Below are positions 62,559 through 64,000 of a DNA stretch of 64,000 nt, in pieces (within the stretch, counting starts at the first letter, position 1; each line of letters opens with the position of its first letter). The position numbers and the translations under genes were made by a program. The stretch is from positions 1 to 64,000 of the forward strand of contig CADEFF010000013.1 in NCBI GenBank assembly GCA_902826565.1. Reading direction: 5' to 3'. The notes under the pieces were generated by a model. That model worked only from the letters and a program-made list of their open reading frames with translations. It was not told the origin of the DNA and made no database searches. The stretch comes from an uncultured Rhodospirillaceae bacterium. GTDB lineage: Bacteria; Pseudomonadota; Alphaproteobacteria; Dongiales; Dongiaceae.

Positions 62559-64000
62559 ATGGCCGCGCTTCCTGACGCCGACCGCCGTCCTTCGCCGGAG
62601 GCGCTGCTCGCCCTCGCCCGGCGCGAAGGTCGCGGCCAGCTCAAGATCTTTCTCGGCGCGGCGCCCGGCGTCGGCAAGACCTATGAAATGCTGCAGTCCG
62701 CGCGGCGCCGTCTGGCGGAAGGTGCCGACGTCGTCATCGGCGTGGTCGAGACCCATGGTCGGCAGGAGACCGAGGCGCTGCTCGCGGGTTTCGAGATCCT
62801 GCCGCGCCAGCGGGTGCCCTATCGTGGCCGTACCCTCGAGGAGATGGATGTCGATGCCATCCTGACGCGGCGTCCCGCGCTTGCGATCGTCGACGAGCTC
62901 GCCCACAGCAATGCCCCCGGCAGCCGCCATCCGAAGCGCTATCAGGATGTGGAGGAGCTGCTCGCGGCCGGCATCGACGTCTATACGACGCTCAACATCC
63001 AGCATGTCGAGAGCCTGAACGACGTCGTCGCCAAGATCACCCGGATCCGCGTGCGCGAGACCGTGCCGGACCGGATCCTCGACCGCGCGACGGACATCGA
63101 GGTCATCGACCTCACTCCCGCCGACCTGCTGCAGCGGCTGCGCGAGGGCAAGGTCTATGTGCGCGACGCGGCCCAGCGCGCGCTGCGGCACTATTTCTCG
63201 CCCGCCAATCTCACGGCGCTCCGGGAGCTGGCGCTTCGCCGCACCGCGCAGCGGGTCGACGACCAGATGCTCGAGATCATGCGCTCTCAGGCGATCCGCG
63301 GGCCCTGGGCGGCGGGCGAGCGGGTGCTGGTCTGCGTCGACGAGAAGCCGGACGCGGCCGAGGTGGTGCGCTATGCCAGGCGCCTCGCCGACCGGCTGCG
63401 TGCGCCCTGGCTTGCGGTCCATGTCGAGGGGCCGCGCCACGGCCGGCTCGGCGAGCGCGAGCGCGACCGCGTCGCCGCGGCGCTGCGGCTGGCCGAACAG
63501 CTCGGCGCGGAGACCCTGACGCTTCCCGGCGCCAGGACGGCGGACGAGCTCGTCGCCTATGCCCGCGAGAACAACGTGACGCAGATCGTGCTCGGCAAGA
63601 GCCGGCGCTCGCGCTGGTTCGAGCTGCTGCATGGCTCGGTCGTGCATGATCTCGTGGCGCGCGCCGGCTCGATCATCCTCCATGTCATTCCGGCCGACGC
63701 GTCTCGACCGCAACCGGCCGAGGCGCCGCGGCCGACGGAACGGCCGCCTTTCCGGATCGCGCCCTATCTGGCGAGCGCGCTCCTCGTCGCCGCCGCGACG
63801 GGAATCGGGAAGCTGCTCGACATCCTCATCGACGTGCCGAATCTGTCGATGATCTATCTCGTGGCGGTCCTGCTGAGCGCGATCGCCTTCGGCCTGCTGC
63901 CCTCGCTCGCGACCGCGCTGGTCAGCGTGCTCGTCTACAATTTTCTCTTCCTGCCGCCCCTCTACACCTTCACCATCACCGATCCGACCAATGTGATGTC
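62559..64000 (+). CDS. kdpD: KdpD sensor histidine kinase, 3' end outside the window
   Basis: N-terminal 480 codons of the osmo/K+ sensor kinase; the frame is open to the window edge. The KdpD-specific N-terminal domain has Walker A GAAPGVGKTYEML (residues 33-45), then VIGVVETHGRQET, VDELAHSNAPGSRHPKRYQD and YTTLNIQHVESLNDVV. A universal-stress-like domain follows (RVLVCVDEKPDAAEVVRYAR; TQIVLGKSRRSRWFELLHGS). Membrane segments start near residue 395. The histidine-kinase domain would be beyond 64,000. ATG 62559 has a weak gggggc site. Confidence 0.96.
   Translation, partial: MAALPDADRRPSPEALLALARREGRGQLKIFLGAAPGVGKTYEMLQSARRRLAEGADVVIGVVETHGRQETEALLAGFEILPRQRVPYRGRTLEEMDVDAILTRRPALAIVDELAHSNAPGSRHPKRYQDVEELLAAGIDVYTTLNIQHVESLNDVVAKITRIRVRETVPDRILDRATDIEVIDLTPADLLQRLREGKVYVRDAAQRALRHYFSPANLTALRELALRRTAQRVDDQMLEIMRSQAIRGPWAAGERVLVCVDEKPDAAEVVRYARRLADRLRAPWLAVHVEGPRHGRLGERERDRVAAALRLAEQLGAETLTLPGARTADELVAYARENNVTQIVLGKSRRSRWFELLHGSVVHDLVARAGSIILHVIPADASRPQPAEAPRPTERPPFRIAPYLASALLVAAATGIGKLLDILIDVPNLSMIYLVAVLLSAIAFGLLPSLATALVSVLVYNFLFLPPLYTFTITDPTNVM

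Overview
The window reads as high-GC alphaproteobacterial chromosome. Support for this is the gene content, the codon bias towards G/C in third positions, and intergenic TTAA-N7-TTAA boxes that match the CtrA recognition sequence used in that class. I cannot name the genus. No tRNA, rRNA, CRISPR array, transposase or phage gene was seen.

Positions 1 to about 42,900 form a large Wzx/Wzy-type exopolysaccharide or capsule locus. The left end makes nucleotide sugars and the export machinery: UDP-xylose synthase, UDP-glucose dehydrogenase, GalU, a Wzz/BY-kinase co-polymerase, an outer-membrane barrel and a Wza-like lipoprotein. The middle holds a WecG-type transferase, GalE, a flippase, GT4 enzymes, an initiating phosphoglycosyltransferase, an O-antigen-ligase/polymerase-like protein and a secreted GH5-like hydrolase. 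Decoration genes are scattered among them: a sulfotransferase, an ATP-grasp protein, an APH-like kinase, a phosphodiesterase, an acyltransferase-like protein and four asparagine-synthetase-like proteins. Three of those four lack the N-terminal cysteine. The right end (38,600-42,900) is poorer in genes. It carries a degenerate trypsin-fold lipoprotein, a VanZ protein and several very small proteins.

A gene-poor, AT-richer gap (about 42,900-43,800) separates this from a second surface-glycan locus (43,800-57,700). That locus has neuA, neuB and neuC for a nonulosonic (sialic-type) acid, four SAM methyltransferases, a PhyH-type dioxygenase, a sulfotransferase, a canonical AsnB, two GT2 enzymes and a surface-carbohydrate GT-B protein. 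Ten of these genes lie head to tail on the minus strand, ending at 47,133. They probably build and tailor one acidic sugar.

From 57,955 to the end lies a kdp potassium-uptake operon: a 27-residue membrane microprotein, kdpF, kdpA, kdpB, kdpC and the start of kdpD, which is cut by the window edge.

The most unusual points are five asparagine-synthetase-like genes in one window, with three lacking the glutaminase cysteine; a trypsin-fold lipoprotein that has lost its catalytic residues; candidate CtrA sites in front of export and glycosyltransferase genes; tandem repeats upstream of the initiating transferase; and the combination of neuABC with a dioxygenase, four methyltransferases and a sulfotransferase.
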